A stretch of 64,000 bases of DNA from Planctobacterium marinum (GTDB lineage Bacteria; Pseudomonadota; Gammaproteobacteria; Enterobacterales; Alteromonadaceae). The DNA is taken from positions 267,191 to 331,190 of the forward strand of contig NZ_JAJEWQ010000001.1 in NCBI RefSeq assembly GCF_020687805.1. Direction: 5' to 3'. The position numbers and the translations under genes were made by a program. Below the pieces are notes generated by a model. That model searched no databases. It was not told the DNA's origin and saw only the letters and a list, made by a program, of their open reading frames with translations. Position 1 is the first letter of the stretch. The number at the start of each line of letters is the position of its first letter. Positions 43,467 to 53,092 of this stretch are shown one piece after another.

Positions 43467-46265
43467 TTATAACACCAGTTTCGCTGCGCTGAGAATTTCT
43501 AAAATTGCACCTTCAATAGATAACGTTGAACGGTTATCTATGGTAAGTGTCGCCCCTCCGCCGGTGATATTGAGATCAGTTGAGCTGCCGGTGAGATTTA
43601 ACGAAGAGCTTTCCCCGGTAAGATTCAATGAAGCACTGCTACCTGTTAAGTTCAGGCTGCTGCTGGACCCGGTTAAATTCAAACTGCTGCTTGAGCCGGT
43701 GAGCCCAAGACTACTTGATGAGCCCGTTAATGATAAGTTACTGCTGCTTCCGGTCAGTGAAAGTTGCGAACTGGCGCCGGTCAGTGAAAGGTTGTCTGAC
43801 ACGCCTGTTAGCGATAAACCACTTTGCATACTCGTAAGATTCAGGCTGGAGGAGATACTTGTCAAATTCATCGAAGTGGACATGCTCACGATACCGACGC
43901 TATTGGACATATCCGTGACAGAAACATTATTTGACATTGTGGTAATGCCGACACCATTCGCCATATCAGTACTGGAAATACTGTTGCTCATGGTGGTTGT
44001 ACTCATACTGTTGCTGGTACCAACCGTACTGGTACTATTTGAGGTGCCGACTGAGCTGACGCTATTTGAGGTACCCACTGTGCTGACGCTGGTAGAAGTG
44101 CCAACGGTACTGGTACTGTCAGTTGTGTCGATAGTGGAAACGCTTACGGAGCCCCCGGTTTGGGTGGATTCACTGTAACTCCCTCCTGTTTGGGTGGAGT
44201 AACTCTCTTGTTTACCAATGTGCAAGTTTTTACTGTAGGTATTGCCATAAATTGATGAATCACTGTAATTGACATAACTCATCATATCGCCAGGATTATC
44301 ACCGGCATCCGGACCGTTACCCATACGGGAAATGGAATGACTGCGTTCAGTTACCGAAAAACCGTAAGAGCTGCTTTCTGAATAGTTAACACTGTTGTAA
44401 TTGCCACTCTTGCGGTGTTTTTCCACAATGGTTCGGGCTTTGCTGAGTGGGGTGGTAATATTGGCGCCAAAGCTGATGCTGGTGTTGTCGCCGTAACTGG
44501 TGCTGTAGTTATTGCCAACATTGGTGGAGCAGGTAAAATCCTCGGGCATAATAACTTTATTGCCCTTGTTCTGCATGATTTGCGTTACTTCCGGGATTTC
44601 ATTGTTGTCCTGGGAGCGTGACACGGTAACCCAGGCACCGGTTTCCGGTATGGTTTGCATGTGCTCTGCCAGTTTAACCCAGTGAACCGAATCCGGATCA
44701 TCGACAAAGGTGACATAAATGCCACGACAGTTAAATTTTTGCTGCCCGTTGTCGTCAAACTGAAAATCTTTTTTATCGTAGGCAAAACCGTCTTTTTCCA
44801 GGTATTTTGCCGAGCTTCCTTCGTAATCAGTTTGTCCGCTATTGTCTACCACCAGCGCTAAGATACTGCCCTGGTTCTCATGCGGTGCGGAAAACGGCGA
44901 TGCTAAGCCATTGGCATCCATGGCTTGAAAAGAATTGGAGTAATCACCTGCGGCGCTGCCCTGGTGTTGCACCTGGGTGACGACAAATTCCAGGCCATCC
45001 AGAGTAGGGCAGATAGGCATGGAGCCATCATCGTCGTACTTTTCTTTAACCACAAACTTGTGGCCCGCTTTTAGTTCCGGGCAGGTAGATGAACCGGAAA
45101 AGTCAAACCGCGAAGCCACCAGACGGTTCATATGGTTATCGGTTACCGTATTGATTTCTTTTTCAGAAGCGCCGTATTGCACCATGTTGAGAAACTCCAT
45201 ATTCAGTTTCTCTTTTTTATTGGTTTTATTAATGAACACCGGTGTGGCCATCGCGGTATTTTGTGACTCCCAGGTCGCTTCTTTTTGTGCTAAAACCGTT
45301 GTAATACCGGATGTCGTCAGGTTCTGTTTATAATTAAATTGCGTAATATAGTCGTCTCTTTCCCGAGTTTGCTGATGGGTATAGCTCAGGTACAACTCTT
45401 TTAAATCATGGGTTTCTTCAACATTACCATCACTGTTGACCTTTCGGGCGTAGATCCCGGTGTAGTAGGGTTGATCGGTGATAATCATCTTATGATTCTT
45501 ATCACTGTGCTCGAAATAGTAGAATAAACTGACTTTTTGCATTAGTCGGTTCAGAAAATCTAAATCTGTTTCGCCTGCCTGTAACCAGTCCTGTTTTCTG
45601 TAACCCGCTAAGCCGCGAACCACTCTTGAGGGTTTCTTTTCCAGTTCATCTTTATTGAAGTCGATGCTGTTCTCGCTCAATATCTCAATGATCACTTCCA
45701 GAATGGTTTTTTGAGAAAAAAGCCGGTAGTTGTTTTGCAATGACAATTTGAAGACGGCCGGTTTCAGACTGGCGGAATAAACTCCGCGTTCAGCCATGGA
45801 AAAATTAGTGATAATACCGTTGAAATAAACCACCGGACGCGCTTCAGGGTACTCGCCTTCGAACACATCTTTTTCAGTTTCTGGCGCTCCCAGACGTATG
45901 CAGGCTTTGGCACCAAGAATTTTTTGGAAATCCAGGGTTTGGGAGGTGGCGCCACCTTCGCTTAGTAAGGTGCCATATTTGCCGGCCAGTTCTTTACCCC
46001 AGGGCTTATTGATACCGGAAGAAAAGAAGGTATTGGCCCGCAAGTTGAGGTTGAAATCGAACATTTGCGATAACGATTCCTGACCGGAAAAATTCTGTAA
46101 GCGCAAAGTCTGGTCATCAATGATGGTGCCGTCATCCAGCTCCAGGTAAAAATCCAGGCTACAGCGGGGTGATGGAGGCGTGTCTGAGCGACTGGTGCCG
46201 GGATAGTCAGTGTAACCGACTTTTTCAGCGATTTGCGTTGTATTGGTGCCGGTATTATACCTCAT
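43467..46265 (-). CDS. vgrG: T6SS spike protein VgrG (TssI) with nonapeptide-repeat tail
   Basis: I start at ATG 46265, which overlaps the tssG stop (ATGA), giving 932 residues; a frame extension to 46280 is unlikely. Residues ~1-450 are the gp27-like base (DYPGTSRSD…LELDDGTIID, QAGETDLDFLNRLMQKVSLFYYFEHSD). Residues ~490-600 are the gp5 OB-fold (RGIYVTFVDDPDSVHWVKLAEHMQTI). A Ser/Asn-rich part follows, then about 20 tandem nonapeptides (residues 723-902) and a short hydrophobic end. The tail is longer and of a different period than the usual gp5 beta-helix. It carries no recognisable enzymatic effector domain. Confidence 0.92.
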   Translation of the reverse strand: MRYNTGTNTTQIAEKVGYTDYPGTSRSDTPPSPRCSLDFYLELDDGTIIDDQTLRLQNFSGQESLSQMFDFNLNLRANTFFSSGINKPWGKELAGKYGTLLSEGGATSQTLDFQKILGAKACIRLGAPETEKDVFEGEYPEARPVVYFNGIITNFSMAERGVYSASLKPAVFKLSLQNNYRLFSQKTILEVIIEILSENSIDFNKDELEKKPSRVVRGLAGYRKQDWLQAGETDLDFLNRLMQKVSLFYYFEHSDKNHKMIITDQPYYTGIYARKVNSDGNVEETHDLKELYLSYTHQQTRERDDYITQFNYKQNLTTSGITTVLAQKEATWESQNTAMATPVFINKTNKKEKLNMEFLNMVQYGASEKEINTVTDNHMNRLVASRFDFSGSSTCPELKAGHKFVVKEKYDDDGSMPICPTLDGLEFVVTQVQHQGSAAGDYSNSFQAMDANGLASPFSAPHENQGSILALVVDNSGQTDYEGSSAKYLEKDGFAYDKKDFQFDDNGQQKFNCRGIYVTFVDDPDSVHWVKLAEHMQTIPETGAWVTVSRSQDNNEIPEVTQIMQNKGNKVIMPEDFTCSTNVGNNYSTSYGDNTSISFGANITTPLSKARTIVEKHRKSGNYNSVNYSESSSYGFSVTERSHSISRMGNGPDAGDNPGDMMSYVNYSDSSIYGNTYSKNLHIGKQESYSTQTGGSYSESTQTGGSVSVSTIDTTDSTSTVGTSTSVSTVGTSNSVSSVGTSNSTSTVGTSNSMSTTTMSNSISSTDMANGVGITTMSNNVSVTDMSNSVGIVSMSTSMNLTSISSSLNLTSMQSGLSLTGVSDNLSLTGASSQLSLTGSSSNLSLTGSSSSLGLTGSSSSLNLTGSSSSLNLTGSSASLNLTGESSSLNLTGSSTDLNITGGGATLTIDNRSTLSIEGAILEILSAAKLVL
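43560..44099 (-). repeat. Twenty 27-bp (nonapeptide) tandem repeats in vgrG
   Basis: Twenty in-frame units of nine codons run without gaps. Membrane-distal units approximate SSSxLNLTG (for example SSSSLNLTG twice in a row); earlier units approximate TSNSxSTVG and MSNSVxxTD. The gradient of divergence suggests stepwise duplication, with the most recent copies nearest the 3' end. The period of nine, with Leu/Val at fixed places and Gly at the end, would suit a beta-solenoid. Confidence 0.85.
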
Positions 46266-47278
46266 GCTACAGCACCCCAAAATTGATTTTTGAGTGTTGG
46301 CGTTACGGTAAACTTAGGTAAATTAAGGGTTTTTCCGGTGACATGATCGGATTTTAACCAACTGGATTGCCCCAGGAACATCGACGACTGGCTGCTCAGT
46401 TGTGATTTAGGTAAATATTCCCAGTCTAACTTCAGACGGACATCGATTTCGTAGCGCCCGTCGGTCAGGTAGGCCAACATGGATTTAAGTACTTCGTGTA
46501 AATTTCCACGTGGCATCAGTTGTCGGCACTGGTCGATATTTTTAAGTTCCAGCAATAGTCCGATTTTTGCCTGATTATCCCAGTGTTTCTTACCCAGGCC
46601 GACACCGGAGCCCAATACCGCTTTTTCACTTCCCAATCGGGTCTGCCACTCTTCTGGCAGCTTGCGCCAACCGCCTTTGCAGGGATCGATCTCAACGTTG
46701 CAGTCAAACATGCACTCGATAATTTGTTTTAACGAAGAATAGTTTTGTCTGTTACCGATTAACAGGGCGGAAAATGTCAGCAGTTTTTCCTGGGTGATCG
46801 GCAGGCGTTGAAACAAGTCAAAAGTCGCCAGTCCTGTCAGTGATTCCAAGATATTAAACAATTCACTGTTAATGCTGATGTCGTTAAACAGCATCGGATC
46901 AAGGCGTTTTTTAGTATCGTAAAGCAGGTGCAGTAGACGATTGTTAAACAGATCCAAAAAGGCTTCCGGACCGCGATTGCCTTTGGATTTTTGCTCTAAC
47001 AGTAAATCATTGTAAACGTCTGGAAGAGGGCCTTGCTGTCCAGTCAATGCGTAGCCATTGACTTTTACTTCGGTTACTTTGTGATCAGAATATAAGTTGG
47101 CGATGAAATTCGGCATAAATGCCTGTTCATTGACGGCTTTGAAGCGAATTTGTGGGATACCTTCTTCTTCGCGCACGACACACTCAAGCACGCGAATGGC
47201 TTGATAAAAATTAAATTCTTCAGCCTGACCCTGTAACAGATCTAGGCTAGATATTTGTGACCGCTCAGGGGTTTCCAC
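46262..47278 (-). CDS. tssG: T6SS baseplate protein TssG
   Basis: The 338-residue product has the ImpH/VasB pattern: AEEFNFYQAIRVLECV, FMPNFIANLYSDHK, GQQGPLPDVYNDLLLEQ and FLDLFNNRLLHLLYDTKKR. The start is GTG 47278 with AAGGTG a few bases upstream; it overlaps tssF by 37 bp. TssG pairs with two TssF to make the baseplate wedge. Confidence 0.94.
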   Translation of the reverse strand: METPERSQISSLDLLQGQAEEFNFYQAIRVLECVVREEEGIPQIRFKAVNEQAFMPNFIANLYSDHKVTEVKVNGYALTGQQGPLPDVYNDLLLEQKSKGNRGPEAFLDLFNNRLLHLLYDTKKRLDPMLFNDISINSELFNILESLTGLATFDLFQRLPITQEKLLTFSALLIGNRQNYSSLKQIIECMFDCNVEIDPCKGGWRKLPEEWQTRLGSEKAVLGSGVGLGKKHWDNQAKIGLLLELKNIDQCRQLMPRGNLHEVLKSMLAYLTDGRYEIDVRLKLDWEYLPKSQLSSQSSMFLGQSSWLKSDHVTGKTLNLPKFTVTPTLKNQFWGAVA

Positions 47279-49071
47279 TGATACACCTTCTTGTTACCGA
47301 CCATCAGTTCCAGCCGGACAAATGAGTTGATATGGGCGAACAGCGCCAGGAATTGGTTCAGAACAGAGCCAAACAAAATCATGCTGCTGCCCTCAAATTT
47401 TCTGCCGTACAAAGTGAGTTTAAAATTGACGCCGTGGTAATAGCCGCGCCAACCGCTTTTTTGCACCGGAAACATATCGTTTTCTGCGGTGAAGTTTTCG
47501 ATACTCTCAATCTGACGCTGTGCGACGTTATTATCTTTGCCGGCATACATGGTCAAAATCGACGTTAATGAATCTTGTGCCAGCTTAGGATCGGTCAATG
47601 ATACATAATACAACGACAGATGGGATAGCACTTTCCACATATGCTCCGAATTGGCTTTTTGCGAGCGATACCGGGTAGGGCGTGTCAGCAAGCGTGCGGT
47701 TTTAATTGGCGAAGAGCCAATAACGGTGAACTCCTGACCGATATTAAACAATTCGCTCCAGGTACGGTTGCAACACAGGGTTTCTGCATACAGGGTTTCG
47801 CCTATGGGGATGTCCCGCACAAACGCTTCGCTAAACACCGAAAGCCAGGTTTCGGTTCCCGGTGTTTTAGTTTTGTGACTGGCTTCGGTTTGCGCCATCC
47901 AGCGAAAGTCCGAATCTTTGTGATCGCTTTTCACAATAGAGAAGTACGGCTGAAGCTCTTTTGACTCACCACGCCGGTTCATCGAGAAGACTTTGTCTAC
48001 GCGATAAATCTCCTGGCAATCGTAGTTTTCCCGGCTGGGGAACAACTTGTAACGATAGTCTTTGTGAGTCAACGGCAAAGGCTCAGTGGTTTTTTTGAAC
48101 AGGTTGACGACCGGAATACAATTCAGTTTCAGACTGTTTCTGGTGAGTGTAATATTCTTTGGAATGGGTTCATCAAACACTAACATCAGACGCAACGACT
48201 GATTAAACTGCACCCGTTCCATGCCGTTGATTTCGAAAAACAGGAACTTTTCCGGGAAGTGAAAATAGTCAAATAACAGCGAATAACCCAGGTCCTGTTG
48301 ATTGGTGCAGGGCATGGTGCGCTCGTCATCTTCGTAACCACAGAATTTAAGGTTCTCCTTGCTCAGGGTTGCCACCCGTTCACCATTAGCGTCGTAAACA
48401 ACGGCTCCAACAAACCCTTTCGCAAGGAGATTATAAAACTGATATTTGGCGGTATCGTCCAGATTGATAAAAAAGCGAAGTGGACATTTCATTAACAGTC
48501 CATCAGCTGCGGCTTCTGGTGACGACAGCAGATTAATGTCGATAATTGATTGTCCGGTTTTAAAGTGGTTCCGCACATAATCTTCCTGATTGATGGGGAA
48601 CTTAGTGATTGAATTGACTTTCAGCGGCCACAGATCAACCGGATGACAGGAAGAAAAGCGACACTGATTTAAGCGTGCTGTGGCTTCCGTCTTACCAGTC
48701 ACATTAATTGGTTCGAATTGACGTTGACCTTTAAATTGATAGCCATTGTCAAAATCTGCTGAAAACCCGTCAACGTCACACTCCATAATGGCCATTGAAG
48801 GGATAGAAGAAACTAATTGCGGATAAAGCTGCTGCAGCAGAATAGCCGGAAGCTGTTTGGTTTCTGCTTCCATATTCTGGCGCAGACGACTGGTCATCCA
48901 GGCAAATGACTGCAACAGTAATTCAATATGGGGGTCGCGAGATTTGCCTTGATTCAGAGCCAGCTCGTCGGCGATCGCTGGATAGTCACGTGCAAATTCC
49001 AGTGCGTCACTGCGCAATTCAGCGAGTTCAGATTTAAAGTAATCTGTTAACTGGTCCCTTGAGTGACTCAT
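47242..49071 (-). CDS. tssF: T6SS baseplate protein TssF
   Basis: The 609-residue product starts MSHSRDQLTDYFKSELAELRSDALEFARDYPAIADEL and continues with DPHIELLLQSFAWMTSRLRQ. These are the TssF/ImpG/VasA signatures. The C-terminus carries QSGWRGYYHGVNFKLTL and FVRLELM. It builds the wedge with TssG and TssE. Its ATG overlaps the tssE stop codon (TAATG). Confidence 0.95.
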   Translation of the reverse strand: MSHSRDQLTDYFKSELAELRSDALEFARDYPAIADELALNQGKSRDPHIELLLQSFAWMTSRLRQNMEAETKQLPAILLQQLYPQLVSSIPSMAIMECDVDGFSADFDNGYQFKGQRQFEPINVTGKTEATARLNQCRFSSCHPVDLWPLKVNSITKFPINQEDYVRNHFKTGQSIIDINLLSSPEAAADGLLMKCPLRFFINLDDTAKYQFYNLLAKGFVGAVVYDANGERVATLSKENLKFCGYEDDERTMPCTNQQDLGYSLLFDYFHFPEKFLFFEINGMERVQFNQSLRLMLVFDEPIPKNITLTRNSLKLNCIPVVNLFKKTTEPLPLTHKDYRYKLFPSRENYDCQEIYRVDKVFSMNRRGESKELQPYFSIVKSDHKDSDFRWMAQTEASHKTKTPGTETWLSVFSEAFVRDIPIGETLYAETLCCNRTWSELFNIGQEFTVIGSSPIKTARLLTRPTRYRSQKANSEHMWKVLSHLSLYYVSLTDPKLAQDSLTSILTMYAGKDNNVAQRQIESIENFTAENDMFPVQKSGWRGYYHGVNFKLTLYGRKFEGSSMILFGSVLNQFLALFAHINSFVRLELMVGNKKVYQWKPLSGHKYLA

Positions 49072-49487
49072 TACTTAACTCCGGCGACGCTCAGGGTATG
49101 ACTAAAGTCTTCTCTTACATCCGCTACTTTAATTTGACCTGATACCGCTATTCTTTTTGGACTTAACGGATTTCTGTTGCCTGTAAGGCTAACTTTGGGA
49201 TTGATAATTCGTGGTTCGTAATTTTTAACCATTTCAAGCACTTGCTCCATTAACAGGGTACTGTCTTGATTGTTGGCTGCATAGTCTACCGGATTATCAA
49301 TGCCAAAGTTAAGTATCGATTTTTCCCCTTTGTGGCCTTTTTGGATGCCATCAAACCAGGAGCGACCCGATACTAAACGTTGGAGCTCCTCTCTGATCGA
49401 CTCCCGCAAGATTCTCATTTTGCCAAAGGTATCCTCTGGCATTTTGAGATCTGGCTGACAAAGCCGATCAAAGAGAAAGCGACGCAT
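49071..49487 (-). CDS. tssE: T6SS baseplate protein TssE (gp25-like)
   Basis: The 138-residue product has the GPW/gp25 fold pattern: LRESIREELQRLVSGR, FGIDNPVDYA and a C-terminal strand RIAVSGQIKVADVREDF. It joins the baseplate and seeds sheath assembly. It overlaps hcp upstream and tssF downstream in TAATG junctions, so all three are coupled. Confidence 0.93.
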   Translation of the reverse strand: MRRFLFDRLCQPDLKMPEDTFGKMRILRESIREELQRLVSGRSWFDGIQKGHKGEKSILNFGIDNPVDYAANNQDSTLLMEQVLEMVKNYEPRIINPKVSLTGNRNPLSPKRIAVSGQIKVADVREDFSHTLSVAGVK

Positions 49488-50032
49488 TACATTGGTCCTC
49501 TGTTACGCGCCACGCTCCAGCTGTATACGAAGCTACCGGTGATCTGAGCCTGACTATCCTGATGCGAAGTCGTCCACTCGATATCGGTAAAGTTAAGCGT
49601 AATTTGCTCAGTAGCCATGTCATTGGGATGTGACTGGGCTTCTACAGAGCTAATCATGCAGTTGTACAGCTTCACGGTCATGATGTTACCGATGATTGAG
49701 TTACCGTCTCCATCCATATTTGCGTTGCGGCAAAGAAAGATTTGAGTTGGCTCCGAACCATCATCAATCGGTGCTGCAGATAGACAGTATTTGTATAAAA
49801 GCGGCGACGTTTTATCCAGATACTTCACTGCAGTAATATCATTTAAGTTAGGACGACCTGAGGTACGCGCTGCGTTACTCACATCGGTGGTCATCTGCTG
49901 TTTCATGCCAAAGTGCATGGATACCAGCTCGATACAACCCGACAGATCATCACCTGCGTCTACCAGCTCACCATCAATTAAGCTGGCGCCAGCAAGGTCT
50001 TCCAAACCCGGTTTCAATAATACTAAATCCAT
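49487..50032 (-). CDS. hcp: T6SS inner tube protein Hcp (TssD)
   Basis: The 181-residue product fits the Hcp family: the ELVSMHFGMKQQMTTDVSNAARTSGRPNL segment, CLSAAPIDDGSEPTQIFLCR, MTVKLYNCMISSVEAQSH and the end ITGSFVYSWSVARN. Hcp hexamers stack to form the tube expelled by the sheath. Unlike many loci, hcp is encoded inside the operon, directly after the sheath gene. Confidence 0.94.
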   Translation of the reverse strand: MDLVLLKPGLEDLAGASLIDGELVDAGDDLSGCIELVSMHFGMKQQMTTDVSNAARTSGRPNLNDITAVKYLDKTSPLLYKYCLSAAPIDDGSEPTQIFLCRNANMDGDGNSIIGNIMTVKLYNCMISSVEAQSHPNDMATEQITLNFTDIEWTTSHQDSQAQITGSFVYSWSVARNRGPM

Positions 50033-50055
50033 AACGATTTCCTCTTAACTAGTTA

Positions 50056-52149
50056 TCAGGAAGGAAGATCTGCCACTAGTCGAATCGACGTGGATAGTTC
50101 TTCTAACTGAAAATGGGGTTTCAGGAATACTGTAGCTCTGTAGGCGCCTGGTTTTCCTGGTACATCAGTAACATCAATACGTGCTTCACGCAGTGGATAC
50201 TTAGCCTTGATGTGTTGAGGCGGCGTATCATCCAGAAGTACATATTGCGCGATCCAGGTATTCAGATAGTTCTCAACGTTTTGACGCGTCATGAAGCTAC
50301 CAATCTTTTCACGCATGATGACTTTGATGTAGTGAGCAAATCGAGATGCAGACATTACGTATGGCAGCATGGATGAGATGCGCGCATTTGCAGTTGCTGA
50401 ATCTGTCAGGTACATTTTCGGCTTGTTGGTACTTTGACCACCGAAGAATGCAGCCTTGTTAGTGCCTTTACAGTGGCAAATTGCCATGAAACCAAGGTCG
50501 TTTAGCTCTTTTTCACGACGGTCTGTAATAGCGACCTGAGTCGGGCAGTTTAGTTCTATATCACCGCTTTCAGTTTCGAATGTGTAAGCCGGCAGACCTT
50601 CTACCAAACCACCACCTTCAACACCGCGGATAGCTGCTGTCCAACCGTGCAACGAGAACGCGTTAGTAATACGTTGGCCTAAGATATATGCAGGGTTACT
50701 CCATAAGATCTTACGCGCGTCTACTTGTTTAAGCGTTTTCTCCGTCGCGTTGCCTTCTTCATCAGTGTCAACCAGTGTGACGGCGACATCTTCATCGAAG
50801 TAGATACCTTCAACCGGGTTGTTTTCGTGATGGTAAGGTAAACGCATCATTACTTTCGGTAATGTCAGCGTTACATAGCGCGAATCTTCACTTTCGCGGA
50901 ATGAACGCCACTGGATTAACTCCGCACTTTCAAACAGCTTGCTTAAGTCGCGAGGTTTGTAAAGGTTAGAGAAATCATCCATGTCGAACAATTTCGCGTA
51001 GGCTGACGCTATGAAGGGTGCGTGAGCTGCGGCAGCAACACCTGAAATCATTTCCAGGAATTTGATATCGCGTGCTGTACGACCGAATTCGAAATCACCT
51101 AACAGAACACTGTAGGGTTCGCCACCGAAAGTACCGTATTCTTCTTCATAAATGATTTTGAATAGTGCACTTTGGTCAAACTCAACCGCTTTATCCAGGT
51201 CTTTGAACAGATCCTCATAAGATACGTTCAATAAACGGATTTTCAGCTTATTGTTGGTTTCTGTATTCATTACCAGGAAGTGTAAACCTCTCCAGCTGCC
51301 TTCCAGCGTCTGGAAGTCATCGTGGTGAATAATTAGGTTTAATTGCTTGCTGATAGTGACGTCTTTTTCCGCAATACGATGAGTTAACATACCACCATGG
51401 TTGTAGTCCGGATTGTCACCTTTGGGGATCAAATCGTCTTTTACCATGATTTGCTCAACGTATTCAGCAATCAGCTCTATCGCATAGGGCTTTTGCGAAT
51501 CTTCCAGAATCATCTGGCCTTCACTAAGCATTCTGGCGATGGCTTTGCCGTCTTCCAGTTCTGCAGCGTACGCTTCCAGGATTGCGGCCTCATAAGCAGC
51601 CTGGTCCAGTTTACGTGCAGCGCGTTCAGTTCGAGCCGTTTCTACCGCCTCTTTTGCGCCTGCTACTGCAGCTTTGATGGCGTCACCTTGCTCTGCGTCT
51701 GATAACAGCTCAGACAGGATGCCGTTTAAGCCATCGTTGCCATCCAGCTTGGCGGTGAAGTCACGAAGGCGACTGCGCTCAAGGTAGATTGCATTTAATT
51801 TAGGGACTCGCTGAACAACCACAACAGGATCAAAGTCATCGATGTGCATAAAGGGCACATTGACAGACAGTTCGCCTGATTCGTCAGGAAGTGTGTTTGG
51901 TACGCTGAATTTGACACGAGGTTCAATTGAATCAAGTACCTTGTTGAAGTTATCGCGATCAATCTGAACCATTTTACGATCCCGTAATGGGGGTAAAACT
52001 TTATCAGATTTAGCAGAAAGAGGAGCAATAACACCCACGATGAATGGGATCTCCTTTTTCTCCAACGCGCCGCCCGTTTCTACGTCATAGGTAATTTGTA
52101 CCCGAGGTGGGCGAACCCTGCTTAGTTTATGTTGTATGCTATTCGACAT
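50056..52149 (-). CDS. tssBC: Natural TssB–TssC sheath fusion protein
   Basis: One uninterrupted 697-codon frame holds both sheath subunits. Residues 1-~152 are TssB/Vip[41 protein letters not shown] and [22 protein letters not shown]. Residues ~152-215 form an Ala/Glu-rich helical linker. Residues ~215-697 are TssC/Vip[53 protein letters not shown] and the C-terminal [22 protein letters not shown]. In most T6SS the two are separate proteins. Length equals the sum of both families, and there is no internal stop, so it is not a frameshift artefact. Confidence 0.93.
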   Translation of the reverse strand: MSNSIQHKLSRVRPPRVQITYDVETGGALEKKEIPFIVGVIAPLSAKSDKVLPPLRDRKMVQIDRDNFNKVLDSIEPRVKFSVPNTLPDESGELSVNVPFMHIDDFDPVVVVQRVPKLNAIYLERSRLRDFTAKLDGNDGLNGILSELLSDAEQGDAIKAAVAGAKEAVETARTERAARKLDQAAYEAAILEAYAAELEDGKAIARMLSEGQMILEDSQKPYAIELIAEYVEQIMVKDDLIPKGDNPDYNHGGMLTHRIAEKDVTISKQLNLIIHHDDFQTLEGSWRGLHFLVMNTETNNKLKIRLLNVSYEDLFKDLDKAVEFDQSALFKIIYEEEYGTFGGEPYSVLLGDFEFGRTARDIKFLEMISGVAAAAHAPFIASAYAKLFDMDDFSNLYKPRDLSKLFESAELIQWRSFRESEDSRYVTLTLPKVMMRLPYHHENNPVEGIYFDEDVAVTLVDTDEEGNATEKTLKQVDARKILWSNPAYILGQRITNAFSLHGWTAAIRGVEGGGLVEGLPAYTFETESGDIELNCPTQVAITDRREKELNDLGFMAICHCKGTNKAAFFGGQSTNKPKMYLTDSATANARISSMLPYVMSASRFAHYIKVIMREKIGSFMTRQNVENYLNTWIAQYVLLDDTPPQHIKAKYPLREARIDVTDVPGKPGAYRATVFLKPHFQLEELSTSIRLVADLPS

Positions 52150-52195
52150 TCGACTAGCCTCCGTTGATAAAAATTAAGCGTTAATTCGTAGCTAC

Positions 52196-52435
52196 TTAAT
52201 GTAGTGCCTCTCGAACATAGATAACGCGCCCTCCATAAACTCTTTTATGTAGTTCTCCTTCGACAACTAACATTTCAAGAGCTTCCATAACCAGATCCCT
52301 GGCGTTGTTCATGCTTTGTTTGGTTATCCACCAACTCGCAATGCCTTCAACAGTATCTCCAGCATGCGGATTGCCTCGGAAGTATTCCCTGATGTCCTTG
52401 GCAATGCTTTCTACTTTGACCGGTTGTGATGCCAT
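52196..52435 (-). CDS. Small winged-helix-like protein, first gene of the T6SS operon
   Basis: I prefer ATG 52435 (79 residues, MASQPVKVESIAKDIREYF); an upstream GTG at 52447 is possible. AAGTGGA precedes the ATG. The body, DTVEGIASWWITKQ…ARDLVMEALEMLVVEGELHKRVYGGRVIYV, has the helix-turn-helix plus wing rhythm of small winged-helix proteins. It lies between the sigma-54 promoter and the sheath gene, so it is made first and could act as a local regulator. No known T6SS component matches it in my memory. Confidence 0.7.
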   Translation of the reverse strand: MASQPVKVESIAKDIREYFRGNPHAGDTVEGIASWWITKQSMNNARDLVMEALEMLVVEGELHKRVYGGRVIYVREALH

Positions 52436-52485
52436 TTTGTAATCCACTTGTTTCGTTAAAATAGGACTTGTCCGCAGAAACTAAG

Positions 52486-52501
52486 CGCATTATCCGTGCC
52501 A
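52486..52501 (-). promoter_or_regulatory. Sigma-54 promoter of the T6SS operon
   Basis: On the minus strand TGGCAC is followed, after 5 nt, by ATGCG. This keeps the GG at -24 and GC at -12 exactly 10 bp apart and differs from TGGCAC-N5-TTGCA at two bases. Transcription would start near 52475, leaving a leader of about 40 nt before ATG 52435. Confidence 0.75.
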
Positions 52502-52521
52502 ACTTAAAAAACTTTTTAAGT
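52502..52521. promoter_or_regulatory. Inverted repeat abutting the sigma-54 promoter
   Basis: ACTTAAAAA (52502-52510) and TTTTTAAGT (52513-52521) are perfect 9-bp arms with a 2-bp spacer, directly upstream of the -24 element. Very AT-rich sequence with TTGATATATATAGATATTTG follows. It could bind a regulator or bend DNA for the activator; this is inferred. Confidence 0.4.
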
Positions 52522-53063
52522 CGTTGATATATATAGATATTTGAAATGTGCAGTTTTTCTCTGTAGGGGTTGTTTGCCCTGGCAAAAATTAACCAATTCA
52601 GCGCCAGGTAAAGGAAGGTATGTGCTGGCGGGTTTTTAGGGCGAAACAGACCTACGTGGCACAATGGCCCTATACAAAAATACAGGGTTATGTTTAATAA
52701 ATGACCGGTTATGCGTAGTCGTTGCACAAAGAGCGTAACTCTGGTGACGGTACAACCGGGCGGATTCTGATATTTCCGCACGGATTAGCTGGGCATGGCT
52801 TAGCCAGGCAGAATTGTTTGAGTGAACTTTAATGGGATGATTGGGCGATGTATGGTTTGCTGTGGCGATAGGACCCCAATGAGCACTGAATGGTTTATCC
52901 ATTCGGCCTTTAATCAGGTGCGGCCATTCAGGCGTTGGTGATAAAGATCATTTCGCATTGTAAGGAAACAGCATTAAGTGGCAGTTAAGCTGCCTCAGAG
53001 GCCACTGTCAGGGCAAGAAGTCAGGGTAAGAACAGTGAGTGTATGGTAGAGAGAGCAAACAAC
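52522..53063. other. T6SS upstream region without a gene
   Basis: This ~540-bp gap lies between the activator gene and the sigma-54 promoter. Frames up to 88-144 codons exist on the minus strand but have no RBS or domain. The region probably holds the upstream activator sites for the sigma-54 regulator; I could not single out a convincing repeat. Confidence 0.45.
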
Positions 53064-53092
53064 AAAAAAGCGCAAACAGGATGTTATGCGCC
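53064..53092 (-). terminator. Terminator of the sigma-54 activator gene
   Basis: GCGCA (53070-53074) pairs with TGCGC (53087-53091), followed on the minus strand by six T. It lies 22 bp after the activator stop codon and isolates it from the T6SS operon. Confidence 0.65.

Noticed and set aside
43441-44178. A 245-codon open frame on the plus strand opposite the vgrG tail, with Pro-Val-Arg/Lys-Phe repeats.
   Set aside because: It is the antisense image of the 27-bp repeats in vgrG; the period excludes stops on both strands. No RBS or independent domain is seen.
52636-52902. An 88-codon minus-strand frame between the sigma-54 activator and the T6SS promoter.
   Set aside because: No RBS, no recognisable domain and atypical composition; overlapping frames of equal length exist.
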